A stretch of 64,000 nucleotides of DNA from Pohlia nutans (Eukaryota; Streptophyta; Bryopsida; Bryales; Mniaceae). The DNA lies in assembly GCA_022496805.1 (NCBI GenBank), contig CM040085.1:30719811-30783810 (forward strand), in the 5' to 3' direction. Every line of letters begins with the position of its first letter. The stretch's first letter is position 1. Position numbers and translations under genes: made by a program. Of the stretch, positions 24,136 through 34,600 are shown piece by piece. The notes beneath the pieces were generated by a model. It was not told where the DNA came from, searched no databases, and saw nothing but the letters and a program-made list of their open reading frames with translations.

Positions 24136-24141
24136 CACGTG
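24136..24141 (-). promoter_or_regulatory. G-box (CACGTG) upstream of membrane gene copy A
   Basis: CACGTG lies 122 bp upstream of ATG 24014 within TACACGTGTG. G-boxes bind bZIP and bHLH factors. The equivalent place in copy B has lost these bases. Position is suggestive only. Confidence 0.3.
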
Positions 24142-24466
24142 TGCCAAATTCCAATAGAGAAGGCCAAAACAGGGTGCATGAGTTGAAGAGATTTGAGAGG
24201 AGAAGAAAACAGTACCGGGGAAGAGCAGGGCCATTGCATTCCTGTGAATCGCTTCTGATGTCAACTTGTGAGATCCTTTCCTTTTACCGACAGTAATAGA
24301 GGTCCGTAACGAAGGGTCATGTCCTGAGATTCTTGAGTTTATTCAAACTAAGCCAAGCATCTGCAGAGCCGTGTGGGATTCAACAACTCCCCGCAAGTGT
24401 TAACGTAGAGTTTCAGGCATGTGGTACAGGAACACCAGTAAAATCAGGTGCCAACAAAAATAGAAG

Positions 24467-24646
24467 CACTACAAGGAGAAGGCGTCGCTTTTCACTCCTT
24501 TTGTGAGCCAAATGGGCCACTTCGCACTCACCAATTTTTTGGTTGGATTTGGTGAGTGCAATTCGTTACGTAGAACAAGCCTGTACAGTGAAAAGCAACA
24601 ATGAACAGGATCCTCCAAGTGAGAAACGACGCCTCTGCTTGTAGTG
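24467..24646 (+). mobile_element. CACTA-type MITE, GGCGTCGCTT family, copy 1
   Basis: The left end is CACTACAAGGAGAAGGCGTC and the right end is CGCCTCTGCTTGTAGTG, an inverted repeat. AAG flanks both sides (24464-24466 and 24647-24649), the 3-bp duplication expected of CACTA/CMC elements. It is 180 bp and non-coding. Sister copies are at 34128-34310 and 34354-34526. Confidence 0.85.
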
Positions 24647-24780
24647 AAGGTTCAAGAACAGAAGTCCATTCAAACAAAATTTCACCACACAACAACCCTA
24701 TCACATGTTTATGCACGTCTTGGATTATGTTGGCGCTGAAGAGAGAATAAAAAAACCACAATCATGAACATAACAAGGAA

Positions 24781-26020
24781 ATGGCCTGATATGGGTACCA
24801 CTTTTACGTGTCTCACATAGTGTGACTTATGTTTAACTCATTTTGTGTGCTAGAAATTCCGTCTTTAACACTATGTATATAGCTGCAGCCATGGTGTCTA
24901 TAACATCCTCTAATTTTTATAATTTTTCATTGTTTTTTTGTTACCAAAAAGATATTTCTCGAAAATCACACTATTTTTGAAGGGGGTAGCCATATCAAGC
25001 CATCACCCAAGTTCTGAGCGATTAGAACTTAGTTGAACATTTGCGACATAGAATTGGAGAATATGAATTTTTACGCACATTCAAACAAATATGTATTAGA
25101 TAACCGACAAGCCATGGTAGCGGCGAGTAGGTTATCATACATAACCCCCCGGGGGTGCACTCTACATTATGTTTGAGAATCACGTGCGTTCATGACCCCT
25201 TCTAGAAACCCCTTTGTATACGAGAGGTTATATGTCTAAATATCTTTGTATACATATATATTCCGTTTTTAATATATGTTTAATGTAAGTATACGTGAAT
25301 ATTTTCAGTTCTAAATGTGTTTATTGTATGTATACATAATACGGCAGTGTTCAATTTAATACCCGTTTTGTGCACTCACGTATACTCATACATGTTTAGT
25401 ACAATGCAGCCCCTAGGACATAACCGGTTGTTCACCTTTTAATCACAACCGTTGATCTTCATGATCCAATGGCATAGCATGCAAGTTGAAAGAAGAGAAA
25501 GTTATGAGTTGCAACTTGCAATGCCGATGGTGACAGGTTGCCAATGGAATGGAGCCACATTAGCGTTGAAAAGTCAACAACTGGTTATGAGATAATCACC
25601 TAAAGTTACAATATGAATGTACTTGATATGTACACTCTTGCAATAACTTGTTTCATTCACAATAATTTATGAGAAATGATCGATGAACGATGCTCTTTAT
25701 TCAATGTTTCTTGTCATGTATGTCAAACTCGGATAGTGTGTAAACGGTAGAAATACAATAATCCGAGAAAATAAAAAGTTTTGTATCTTAGAAATGGGAG
25801 TTATGGCAAGGATTTATTTTTCATAGAGTAAAAGAAAAATCATGAAGAGGCAATTCAATTCTATATTTTTATTCAACAATAGATAATTTTATACAATTCT
25901 TTTAAGTGAAAAGTTTGTCAAACTCTAGAACTATTTCCTATACTTTTCAATAACCAAGTATTTTGATAGACAATTTCGTGCAAGGAATCACCCAAAATCA
26001 ATAGGCCATTCTGCCCATGA
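24781..26020. repeat. Dispersed repeat blocks shared with 37.0-38.0 kb
   Basis: Block X (24781-25008, starting ATGGCCTGATATGGGTA) recurs at about 37757-37988. Block Y (25763-26020, around GAAATGGGAGTTATGGCAAGG) recurs at about 37030-37266. The order is X then Y here but Y then X at the right. Similarity is high by eye with scattered changes. No coding capacity. Confidence 0.75.
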
Positions 26021-27468
26021 ACCGCATAGTTATATGTCCAATTCCTATATTAGCTCAGGTTAAAAAAATATCACACCTTGCACCCAAAATCATCACAATA
26101 GTTAAACATTCTTGGATATCAGTGAAGTATTTCTCTGTTCAGTAGTTTGGTTTGTGGGATCCTCACAATTTTCTCTATTGCTATCTTAGTGTCACTCATT
26201 GAATAATTTAGCAGATGGTAGAAAGGTGGTACAAAACAACAAGTAGTTGAAGGAGAACTACCTAAACGGCCTTCCAAATGGACCCCGTCAGGCCCGATTT
26301 GTATACACTAGCGATTCTCACTCTATTGTGACCCACCAAATTTCAGTGCAGACCTGACCAAACATCAACAATTTTTAGTAGATGTAGTACAAGAGAATGA
26401 GATGCAATTTTGATCCTCTTTAATAAGCACACTTTGTAACCTTTTGCCTTGAATTCTAAACACGGCCAAGGTGTTAAGAGCCACAACTAGCTAGCTTAGA
26501 GTATGCATTGTTGGGCCTCATTTTTGCAATCTCCAATGGTAACTGTGTGGAAATTGCTTCACGCTGGTCTCATCGTGCTTGACTGCTTGCGTAGTAAGCA
26601 TAATAATTAGAAGCAACTAAGATTAATCAAGAAATTTATAAACATCACACTGCCCTTTGTAGAGAATAGATTCTTATAAATTTTAACTTAGATGAAAAAT
26701 ATAAATATGTGGATGTAAATTGTGAAGATATCAATGAAAAAAATTAGATGAAATTGAGGTTAACAAATCATGGCATCTATTGTATTTATAATGCTTCGGA
26801 CTAAATGTCTACATCAACAATAAGTTTAAGTGTTCAACAACAATGTTGATTTCTATATTTATAGGACTTTAACCCCTAAAAGACCATGACTATGTTTATG
26901 TCCAAACATTCCAAAGGTGCCTTAATGTATCCCTTCTCAGAAAAAGGTAAATAGTTTTCCATCTATCTAGAACCTTTAATTTTGATCGATTCAACCATAG
27001 GGTATTTCAACTAATTGAATTTATTAGCACTTGATATTTTTTAGCTGTTCAGAGCTCCTTAATAGTAAGATTATAAGCTACAAAATTGACGTGAATGCAC
27101 TTACAAAATGCACAAGAAATGGAGATTCCGTTTAAAATTTCTCGTTTAAAATCAATTGGAAATGAAAAACAAATGTGTAGTGAACAATGTGAACAGCTGA
27201 AGGTACTAACCCTAAGTTTCCAACATACCCACTGTCATTGACAAGGCTGGTTGAAGTAGCATCCTCCTCAATGTAAGACTAAGATTCCTTCCAACTGTCC
27301 CTTTGCCTCTTCTCTGCAACAAGAAAGATTTTCACATAAGAATTTGATCAAATAGATGCCTCGACATCCATCTTTAATTTTTTTCACTGCAATGGGAAAC
27401 TACAAAAGGGAATAGAGTCAAACTTACTTGATTGCTTCACAAACACGCTCGTAAGAGTCGAGTTTGAC

Positions 27469-27650
27469 CCCACACCAGCATAATCTTATCACCTCCAATG
27501 AACTTCATATGACCAGAACAAGTGTATTCCATCACCAAAAGAGGAAAACCCTAATTTTCCCACACCAGCACAATCTTATCACCTCCGAGCTTGCCATAAA
27601 AAGAAGAAATGTATTCCATCACCGAAAAACAGAAACCCTAGTTTTTCCCA
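27469..27650. repeat. Tandem duplication, about 90-bp unit, two copies
   Basis: Units start CCCACACCAGCA at 27469 and 27559. Both contain AATCTTATCACCTCC and TGTATTCCATCACC. They lie just inside the putative capturing element, next to its exon fragment. Confidence 0.85.
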
Positions 27651-27670
27651 CAACAACACTCCATTTTTAC

Positions 27671-27730
27671 CTTGTTCAAAGTGATCTCCTCCGGCGCATC
27701 GTCATCTGAAACTTTCTCAGGGTCTGCCAT
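27671..27730 (-). pseudogene. Orphan first exon, 20 codons (acidic, nucleolar-protein-like)
   Basis: ATG 27730 opens MADPEKVSDDDAPEEITLNK, ending exactly at a donor AAG|GTAAAA. The Met-Ala start, acidic DDDAPEE run and clean donor look like exon 1 of a real gene. SDDDAPEE stretches occur in nucleolar rRNA-processing proteins, but I cannot name the gene. No convincing following exon is visible. The upstream boundary is the CCCCCGGGGG repeat only a few bases away, so I read it as a captured fragment. Confidence 0.45.
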
Positions 27731-27966
27731 GACACCCCCGGGGGGTGCACTACAACATCCCATATGGAACTACATGAATGAACGAAAGGGGTATTAGCTA
27801 TGGGGTGGGCTTACAAAATATAAATAAGCTTAGGGTATAAGTTTTTTTCAATTTCGTAAATATACATAGCCCATTTGTAATGGGATAAAAATTGTAAATT
27901 TACATATAGGGCCATCCATTCAAACTTGGTAATTAGGAAGGGTTTATACAATGCCTAGAAAAATCA

Positions 27967-28512
27967 TTAACCCCTAAGCGCCCAAACGACCATTTTCTGG
28001 TCGCTGCCCGAATTTAACGGGCTGCCCGGAACAAAAATAAAATTGAAAAAATAAAAAATATTTTAAAATACTACATCAAGTCTACTTTCCAACCCAATTT
28101 GAATTATGGCAATCCGAGTTAAACTCCACCCGGGAGAATTTTTCAAAGTAGATCATCTCAACATTGCCCTAGTGTTATAAAATTTGCTATTTGGGGAAAG
28201 TAATGATGTTCCCTCCATCATTTCTTTTGCTTTTTTGAAGTTTACAATAGATAGCCCAACATTAACCAATCATACTAAATTTTGAACTCTAAAACTGAAA
28301 ATTATAATTTATACAAATTTTCAAAGGTTAATGCTTTTAAATTCATTAAAAAATGATCTAAAGTTATTTTTTGAAGTTTGACTATATGGATAATTTGTAG
28401 AGATGATACTCTATATTTTGTCTATTGAACCAAACTTCATCAAACATATGGAAGGCACATATTATAACACATCTATGTTTTGTCCAATACCCCTCGGGCT
28501 TTTAGGGGTTAA
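27967..28512. mobile_element. TTAA-flanked TIR element, 546 bp
   Basis: It runs from TTAACCCCTAAGCGCCC to CGGGCTTTTAGGGGTTAA. It is collinear with 36273-36815 over its whole length (both carry ACGACCA..TTTCTGGTCGCT and ACACATCTATGTTTTGTCCA). CCCCTAA ends inside a TTAA target resemble piggyBac-type termini. There is no transposase, so it is non-autonomous. Confidence 0.7.
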
Positions 28513-29200
28513 TAGGTGGATTGAATATAGAGAACCAATTGATTTGTTGAACCGACCATCTCATATGGAGATTGGATTGTATTGGTACAAAAAAGATCAT
28601 GGATCACTATGAACTTATGACTTGACAAATCATATCATAGTAGACTTAGAAACTATTATTGCAATAGCTTTAATAACTTTTGTAGTAAGAAAAAACTTGT
28701 ATAAGTTACTACCCATAGATAAAGAAGTGTTCAATGATTTTATCAATAATAAATAAGTACCTTTGTAGTGTAAACAATTTAGGCTTATTTAGGCCATGTT
28801 TTTCATTGTATACATATGTTAGGCTTTTGTTTTTTAATTTACTTTGAACATGCATACATACATTAGGCTTCTATTTTGTTATATGTATGTATGTATATCA
28901 TTTTTTTAATGAAAAAAACCGTATATAGGGGTATTAATTTGGAGGTGATGCACGCACGTTATACCTGGCCCTTAACACTAAGTGCACTCCCTGAGATGAC
29001 GCCTCAAATTGAATTGATCAAATTCCAAATTGCCACTCTTAACGTCCTGCATAAAGATGCTACACTTCTAATGCGCGAATCTACAATCTGGAGATGAAGA
29101 CTACAAAATATGGAAGAGGTTGTCTCGTGCGATGGAAGGGAGAAGAAAACGGCACACGAAGCGAGAGAAGTGTTGCCATAGCCGGCAAGCCCTCTGCAAA
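28513..29200. other. Spacer, no gene seen
   Basis: AT-rich sequence. The frame ending at 29097 has a somewhat protein-like composition but no recognisable domain or exon borders. I do not call it. Confidence 0.4.
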
Positions 29201-29341
29201 CACTAGTAGGATTTTGGTCCTTTATAACTTGTCTTTTGTGACTTAAATGGTCCAAAACGACTTTTTTTCTAAAGAATTGAGTCACAAAGGACCATGTAAG
29301 TCATAAAGGACTAGTTATAAAGGACCAAAATCCTACTAGTG
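29201..29341. mobile_element. 141-bp fold-back CACTA-type MITE
   Basis: The ends CACTAGTAGGATTTTGGTCC and GGACCAAAATCCTACTAGTG are perfect inverted repeats and continue inward through TTTATAAC/GTTATAAA. AAA flanks both sides (29198-29200 and 29342-29344). The transcript would fold into a near-complete hairpin. Confidence 0.85.
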
Positions 29342-29529
29342 AAAACAAATGAATGCCTGGAGAAGTTGGTTTGGGAGACTGTCGATGACGACGGCGGCCC
29401 ATAACTATCGTAGAGATAGAGTGGAACAGTCTTGGAGACGAGACAAAAATAGAATTAGTCATGGTGACGAAATGGAACTGTCGTGCCAACGAACCTACCA
29501 TCCTATGCATGCTAAACTAACTCAAACTT

Positions 29530-30420
29530 AGGTCGTCACTGGAATTCCATTCCATAGTCTATGTTGTATGGGATTGAGGTCCGGCGATTGCGCACGGTGG
29601 GTGCCAAATGAACTGAAATTTTGTGACAACAACCAATCTTTGACATTGTGTAAAGAATTTTTGGGATCATTGTCATGCTAAAAAATCATGTCCTCTTCTA
29701 AACCTTGCATATGTATGACGTTGATAAGTTTTGTCTCCTCAAAATATTGCAATACATATATTTATCCATAATTCCTTCAATCACATGAAAGGTGCCAACT
29801 CCCTACAAGTCATACAACCCGAAACCATTATGTTTCCTCCGTTGTAATTAATAATAGGTTGCACATGCTAGTCCAAAAGACACTTTCTACTCCAAAAATA
29901 GTATTAAGTATTGCCACCCATTAGAGTCAAAAAGGTTGAATTTTGACTCATCCAAGAAAATCGCATAACCTCAATCTATCCAAGTTGCATTCCTACACTC
30001 TTTTGCCCACAAATAACGGCAAGCTCCATGCTGCTTTGTCAATACTGACTTCTTACACTTCACACAAGCTTGAAGTCCTTGTTGCCAAAGGCTTCTTCTA
30101 ATTGTATTGTCACTCTGATACAAGCCCTCGGATCATAATTCTCTACCAGATGTACCTGTAGATCATGGTTCATTTAACCTCCTTACAACCTCACAATCGC
30201 CGTGCTCATTTAAAATTCTAGGTTTGCCATATGAAGCTCTATCTCCCAGATCCCCTCTCTACTATTCTATGTTACTATAGACGCTAAAAGGAATGTAAAA
30301 ACTGCTAAAATCTCACCATGTGAACAAACTCTCGTGTATCTCAAGAACTGTTTGACGGTGAGTCTCACACCTCCTAGGAGTCATACGTTTCCACATGCAA
30401 CCTCTCAAAGCCCCTTTGCA
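29530..30420 (-). pseudogene. Decayed Tc1/mariner-type transposase
   Basis: Read on the minus strand, broken frames show the landmarks of Tc1-type DDE transposases in order: FLDESKFNLFD (first acidic motif, near 29940-29975), an IMV-GC-T-GVGTFHVIEGIMD-like block near 29800-29860, HDNDPK (second Asp, near 29670), VKDWL, then AQSPDLNPI..LW near 29560. The usual catalytic Glu after DLNPI is Gln here. Several stops and frameshifts interrupt it, so it is dead. I could not find the TIRs. Tc1-type (as opposed to plant MLE/Soymar-type) transposases are uncommon in plants. Confidence 0.7.
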
Positions 30421-30560
30421 ATTTTAGAGCACAAGAAGCGTTTATAAATATACTTGCATCGTGAAGATTGCGGTGTGTACAACTTCTGTGTATATTGAAT
30501 TGTACAGTCCACCTCTACACAATCCAATCTGTACCTCCAAGGTCCAAGAGGTGGCTCAAT

Positions 30561-30753
30561 CACTAGTAGCAGATCTGTCGTTTTTCATTTCCCACTTTGT
30601 GGGAACAGTGAATAGTGGCTAAATATTATACTTATATTTCTGTTTTCTTGTGACCAAAACCACTCACCAGCACTAACACAACCCATGTGCTTGGCGCAGT
30701 TTCATTCCTTTTTCATTTATAGTAAGTGGAAAACGACACATTTCCTACTAGTG
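30561..30753. mobile_element. CACTA-type MITE, 193 bp
   Basis: The left end is CACTAGTAGCAGATCTGTCG and the right end is CGACACATTTCCTACTAGTG, an inverted repeat. AAT flanks both sides (30558-30560 and 30754-30756). Copy A of the duplication lacks it, confirming an insertion. Confidence 0.85.
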
Positions 30754-31628
30754 AATTTGGGTCTGAATCATCAAGGTCCAAGAGACCATGGATCAATTTG
30801 GGAGTGCATTGCTGCATCGACATACTCCAAGCCAGTGTCCTACTTACTATTTTTTTTTGTCCTAACAATTAGCACCGATCAACCACCATCAACCACCATC
30901 ACTGCAAATTGAAATTGTCGATGTTGTCGGAACATTTCTGCTAATCACTACACATGTAATCACCCTTAATTTTCTCAGAAAATCCATTTCACGTACTCAA
31001 TTGATACAATCGCATACTCAAATATGCCATATACTCAAATAGAAGGAGGTACACAAATACAAGGGTGTTCATATAAGTTGGTATACTAAATCATGGCAAC
31101 ATTTACTTTGTTGTATGCAAGAATACATGACCGCACTGGAACATGAAGTCATTTAATGCCTCCGGGATGCCTTCCCTTCAGAAATTCTCATCATTCCGTT
31201 CAACTTCACATTTCAGAACTTACTCTAAACCCTCCAGTAGGCCCTGCCATGTTACCTGCAAAAGACCAGTGACAAATTTCCGACATATTTCTCACAAATT
31301 TGGGCGTCAACTTGTGTGAATTTCGTGACTCTGGCACCACTTAAAAGAGCATGCCTCCCAAGTACATTCAACCTCCTTGGCAAACATAGGGAAAAATTCA
31401 TTTTTAATAGAACATTTAATCCTTTGGACTCCCTTGTCCCCCCTCCATTGGGGACCTCGTTGAGGGTTCAAACTTTTTGTAATGAATCCTCATGATTCCA
31501 ACTTCAACTAAGTGCCAAGGTCCCAATCTTATTCCATGAAAACATAATTCTCTGAGCCACAAAAAGGTGATCCACTCGTCAACGCTTATGCAATGGACCT
31601 TGGCTTCATCATAATCTTGGTGAGCTCT

Positions 31629-32198
31629 CGGGTACGCAACTCCCGTATTATATGCCCCTGATTATAATCACTTGTATTGCATTTTAGTTCAATCTCAAGT
31701 GACATAACTTGTTTTAATGTAAGAAACTCTTGTAGCCCTTCTAACAAGGAATCTAAAAATGTAATTGTATACAAGAACTAAATATTCTTTGAAGACAATT
31801 TTAGCATTAAAAACCTAATAATATGAGTATTTTTAATACATGTAGCATAGGCCAAGCTACCCAACTTTTTGGGCTTTTTAATAAAAATTCAAAATTATTT
31901 TATTGTAAATAAATCACTGCAAATGACTTTTAATTTTAATTGGAGGCAACTTCTGATATAGATTTTTAGTAATTATACATAGGTGTTTCAATTCAATATA
32001 TACAATGTGGAGCTATTTTTTTAACAAGTATGCAACCCAACATTTTCTACATCTAATTTTATTTAATTTGGTCTTCACCTAACTTTTTGATATGTATTTT
32101 TTATATATAATTTGATATAGTTTTTACAAAAGCCAACCTCTAAGCCGTTTTAATGCCGATGCCCCCTGCGTATAATATAGGAGTTGCATACCTGGGGC
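31629..32198. mobile_element. 570-bp TIR element, 8-bp duplication (hAT-like)
   Basis: TGAGCTCT at 31621-31628 is repeated at 32199-32206, and copy A has it once. The ends are GGTACGCAACTCC (left) and GGAGTTGCATACC (right), with further inverted match CGTATTATATGCCCC/TATAATATAG inside. An 8-bp duplication is the hAT signature. The interior is AT-rich and non-coding. Confidence 0.8.
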
Positions 32199-32638
32199 TG
32201 AGCTCTGATGTCCTCATTCCACATCCCAACTTCAGGGTGGTCCTTCCAAAACCGAGCAGACATATCCAGGTTGTATCGAGCTCTGGGAGTGTTTTTCATC
32301 GTTCTCTTCTTCACTCCTGAGTACGGTGTGAGGATTTGAACATCGATCTCGTCCGGGCGCGTTGCAGTAGTAATGGAACCCATGCCTATTTTGTATTCCG
32401 GCTCAACAGTGAAATCATGTCCATCCTCAGCACGGCTGGCGCTTTCTCTGAGCACAAAACAAGCTACTGTTGTGGTGGATCGAACGGGTCTGCTTAACAA
32501 TGTAGGCATCATCTCATTACAACTCACCATCTTGAAAGACTTGGAGTAGAGCACGGCATTGAGAGATTCTTCATCCATGGTGGCCCTGAGGAAATGGGAG
32601 AATCGCACTTTGAAGCTCACCCATGGGTCTGGATCTAA

Positions 32639-32939
32639 GGTAGAGGACCCAATTTCCAACCGGGTCCAATTCCCGACCAGTGCCAGGGAGTACATTTTAG
32701 GTTGGACCTCGAAATTCTCATGTAGCCGGTATGGACATTTTAGGGGTGGACGGTTTTTGGCACCTCTACATCTCTAACTTCAAAAATTCATAAGTAATTC
32801 AATAATAGTCTGAAAAATATGGTTCAAGTTGGATTGGGCTTGTACAAACTCTGCACATATTTCTGAATCATTTTGATAGCCACTCCAAAAACAGAACTTG
32901 CTGAACCTGAAATTCAGACGGGAATTGGGTCCGCTACCT
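32639..32939. mobile_element. 301-bp TIR element, TAA duplication (Tourist-like)
   Basis: The ends are GGTAGAGGACCCAATT and AATTGGGTCCGCTACC, an inverted repeat with one mismatch. TAA flanks both sides (32636-32638 and 32940-32942), and copy A shows the unfilled GGATCTAAGTCTGGG. A TAA/TTA duplication fits PIF/Harbinger (Tourist) MITEs. Confidence 0.8.
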
Positions 32940-33828
32940 TAAGTCTGGGATGGTGAGAAAGATGCCACATGCAATAGGAATGGCTGCGAAGACCTTGGCC
33001 TTGGTGACTCCCAGCACCACTGCAGTCAGTGCCGAAACAAACTGACACGCCCTGCGGTTCTTGAACCCCACGATGAATATCTGGGTCACCGCCTTTATCA
33101 CCAGGTAGCTGAAAACCCGTCCGAAATAAAACAGGCAGTCCAGAGATAAAAAAAATTGCTATAATAATTAACCACAAGATCGAATAGTTGCACATCACCG
33201 CAGCGATTCTCCAAATCACGATTACTGGAGTAATTGCAATGGCTAGCAGGATTGTAACAGGCCAACTATGAGGACTGGTCATATAATCATCAAATAACCC
33301 CGAAAGGTAGAAGCAGCCTGCCGCTGTAGGGTACATTACGAATAAACAGATAATTAGAAAACACAGAAATTTACAAAAATCTTCAGGGCTCGGGCCGAAA
33401 CCATAGTAGGAAACGGCCTCAAGAAAGGAAGGCTCGAAGGAATGGAGGGACGAAAGCGGCACATTTACGAATGGCAACATGATGTATACAATCCACAAGA
33501 TCGGGTACACAATCACTCTGCCAAGGAGCTCCATAATTGACGCCAACCAACAGAACGCAGACTGTATCGATCAAGAAGACTGGGATTTGAGAAGCGAGGA
33601 AGGAGATGGTCGGCAGCAAGCAAGAGCACGAGAGCAAGCATGAGCTGTGAGGGTGCCAAATTCAATAGAGAAGACCCAACCAGGGTGCATGAGTAGAAGA
33701 GATTTGAGAGGAGAAAACAAGAGCCTGGCCATTTAAAGCGCTTCTGATGTCAACTTGTGAGATCCTTTCGTTTTACAGGCTGGTAACTAACCTACAGCTC
33801 CGACATAAGTTAATTCAAATTTTTTAAG

Positions 33829-33880
33829 TGCCACGTGGCATTCATGGATTTTCCACCATTTTTTTAAAGTGCCACGTGGT
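33829..33880 (-). promoter_or_regulatory. Duplicated G-box module upstream of copy B
   Basis: AAGTGCCACGTGG occurs twice, with cores at 33832-33837 and 33873-33878, spaced 41 bp. The first is a 12-bp palindrome TGCCACGTGGCA. It lies about 300 bp upstream of the copy B ATG, in DNA absent from copy A, so it probably arrived with an insertion. As copy B is broken, any effect would be on transcription only. Confidence 0.35.
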
Positions 33881-34127
33881 ACTCCATGGGTGCCGGAATT
33901 GCTACCAGGTTACGGTAATAACGGGCCCCTCACGAATCATGATGAAGGTCATGTCCTGATATTCTTGAGTTTACTCAAAGTAAGCCAAGCATCTGCAGAG
34001 CCGTGTGGGATTCAACAACTCCCCGCAAGTGTTAAAACATGTGGTACAGGAACACCAGTGAAAAACAGGAGCCAACAAAAATAGAAGGTAGGTTGCTCCT
34101 CCTCATTCAGCCTTTCTTGTCATGTAT

Positions 34128-34310
34128 CACTACAAGGAGAAGGCGTCGCTTTTCACTCATTTGGTGAGTCAAACGGCGCCACTTCGCACTCACTGCCCAT
34201 GCGCTCAAGACTTGGTGGGTGCAATTCGTCACGTAGGACAAGTGTGCATAGTGAACTCTGACACTGTTCCGGATTCTCGCATGTGAGAAGCGACGCCTTT
34301 GCTAGTAGTG
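34128..34310 (+). mobile_element. CACTA-type MITE, GGCGTCGCTT family, copy 2
   Basis: It runs from CACTACAAGGAGAAGGCGTC to CGCCTTTGCTAGTAGTG. TAT flanks both sides (34125-34127 and 34311-34313). Close kin of 24467-24646. Confidence 0.85.
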
Positions 34311-34353
34311 TATGTCAGCCTTGGATAGTGTGTATAAATGAGTAACATAGTAT

Positions 34354-34526
34354 CACTACTAGCAAAGGCGTTGCTTCTCAATCATAACAGTGTTAGAGTT
34401 CACTCTACACACTTGTTCTACGTGACGAATCGCACTCACCAAGTCTTGAGCGTTTGGGCAGTGAGTGCGAAGTGACGCCGTTTCACTCACCTACCGAGTG
34501 AGAAGCGACACCTTCTCCTTGTAGTG
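34354..34526 (-). mobile_element. CACTA-type MITE, GGCGTCGCTT family, copy 3 (inverted)
   Basis: The same family in opposite orientation, starting CACTACTAGCAAAGGCGT and ending CCTTCTCCTTGTAGTG. TAT flanks both sides (34351-34353 and 34527-34529). Only 43 bp separate it from copy 2, so the pair forms a palindrome of about 400 bp. Confidence 0.85.
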
Positions 34527-34600
34527 TATACGTTTTTTTTGGACAAGAGACCATCAATTTTGGAAGGCAACCAGGGGCTTCATATCATAAACACACTCAC

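Larger units (their letters stand above)
19937..24462 (-). repeat. Segmental duplication, copy A
   Basis: Blocks here recur in the same order at 30453-34127. These are the 19950-20130 region (GGTGTGTACAACTTCTGT, then AATTTGGGAGTG), the GAGGGTTCA block near 20285, the whole of gene A, and its upstream flank through CCAACAAAAATAGAAG at about 24463. Copy A has gained a 2.6 kb TIR element (20304-22907). Copy B has gained others. Both copies run on the same strand. Confidence 0.8.
25144..27755. mobile_element. Putative gene-capturing element bounded by CCCCCGGGGG repeats
   Basis: CCCCCGGGGGTGCACTCTAC at 25146-25165 and CCCCCGGGGGGTGCACTACA at about 27735-27754 are near-identical and in direct orientation. 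The second lies just upstream of a minus-strand coding exon (27671-27730), leaving almost no 5' leader. That fits a captured gene end at the edge of an element. The element class is unknown and no transposase is seen. The interior from 26.0 to 27.2 kb is AT-rich without recognisable genes; TTTAACCCCTAAAAGACCA at 26870-26888 resembles an end of the TTAA family. Confidence 0.35.
31508..33534 (-). pseudogene. Broken copy B of the membrane-protein gene
   Basis: The start (ATG 33534) and stop (31508-31510) correspond to those of the 368-codon copy A, and long stretches match almost exactly. It is disabled in three ways. The frame shifts by one near 33150, after the third or fourth hydrophobic segment. 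A 301-bp TIR element sits at 32639-32939, in the DPDPW region. A 570-bp TIR element sits at 31629-32198, before the last roughly 40 codons. The region from 32207 to 32638 is still open in the ancestral frame. The N-terminal quarter differs more from copy A than the rest does. Function unknown; see copy A. Confidence 0.8.
30453..34127 (-). repeat. Segmental duplication, copy B
   Basis: It is collinear with 19937-24462 (see copy A). Extra DNA in this copy includes a CACTA MITE (30561-30753), a 570-bp TIR element (31629-32198), a 301-bp TIR element (32639-32939), and about 150-200 bp with repeated G-boxes at 33770-33930. Each insertion can be seen because copy A supplies the uninterrupted sequence. 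Confidence 0.8.

Noticed and set aside
32914..33534. Separate 200-codon gene in copy B
   Set aside because: Its first part is the N-terminus of the broken membrane gene. The rest is a shifted frame that copy A also contains as a shadow.
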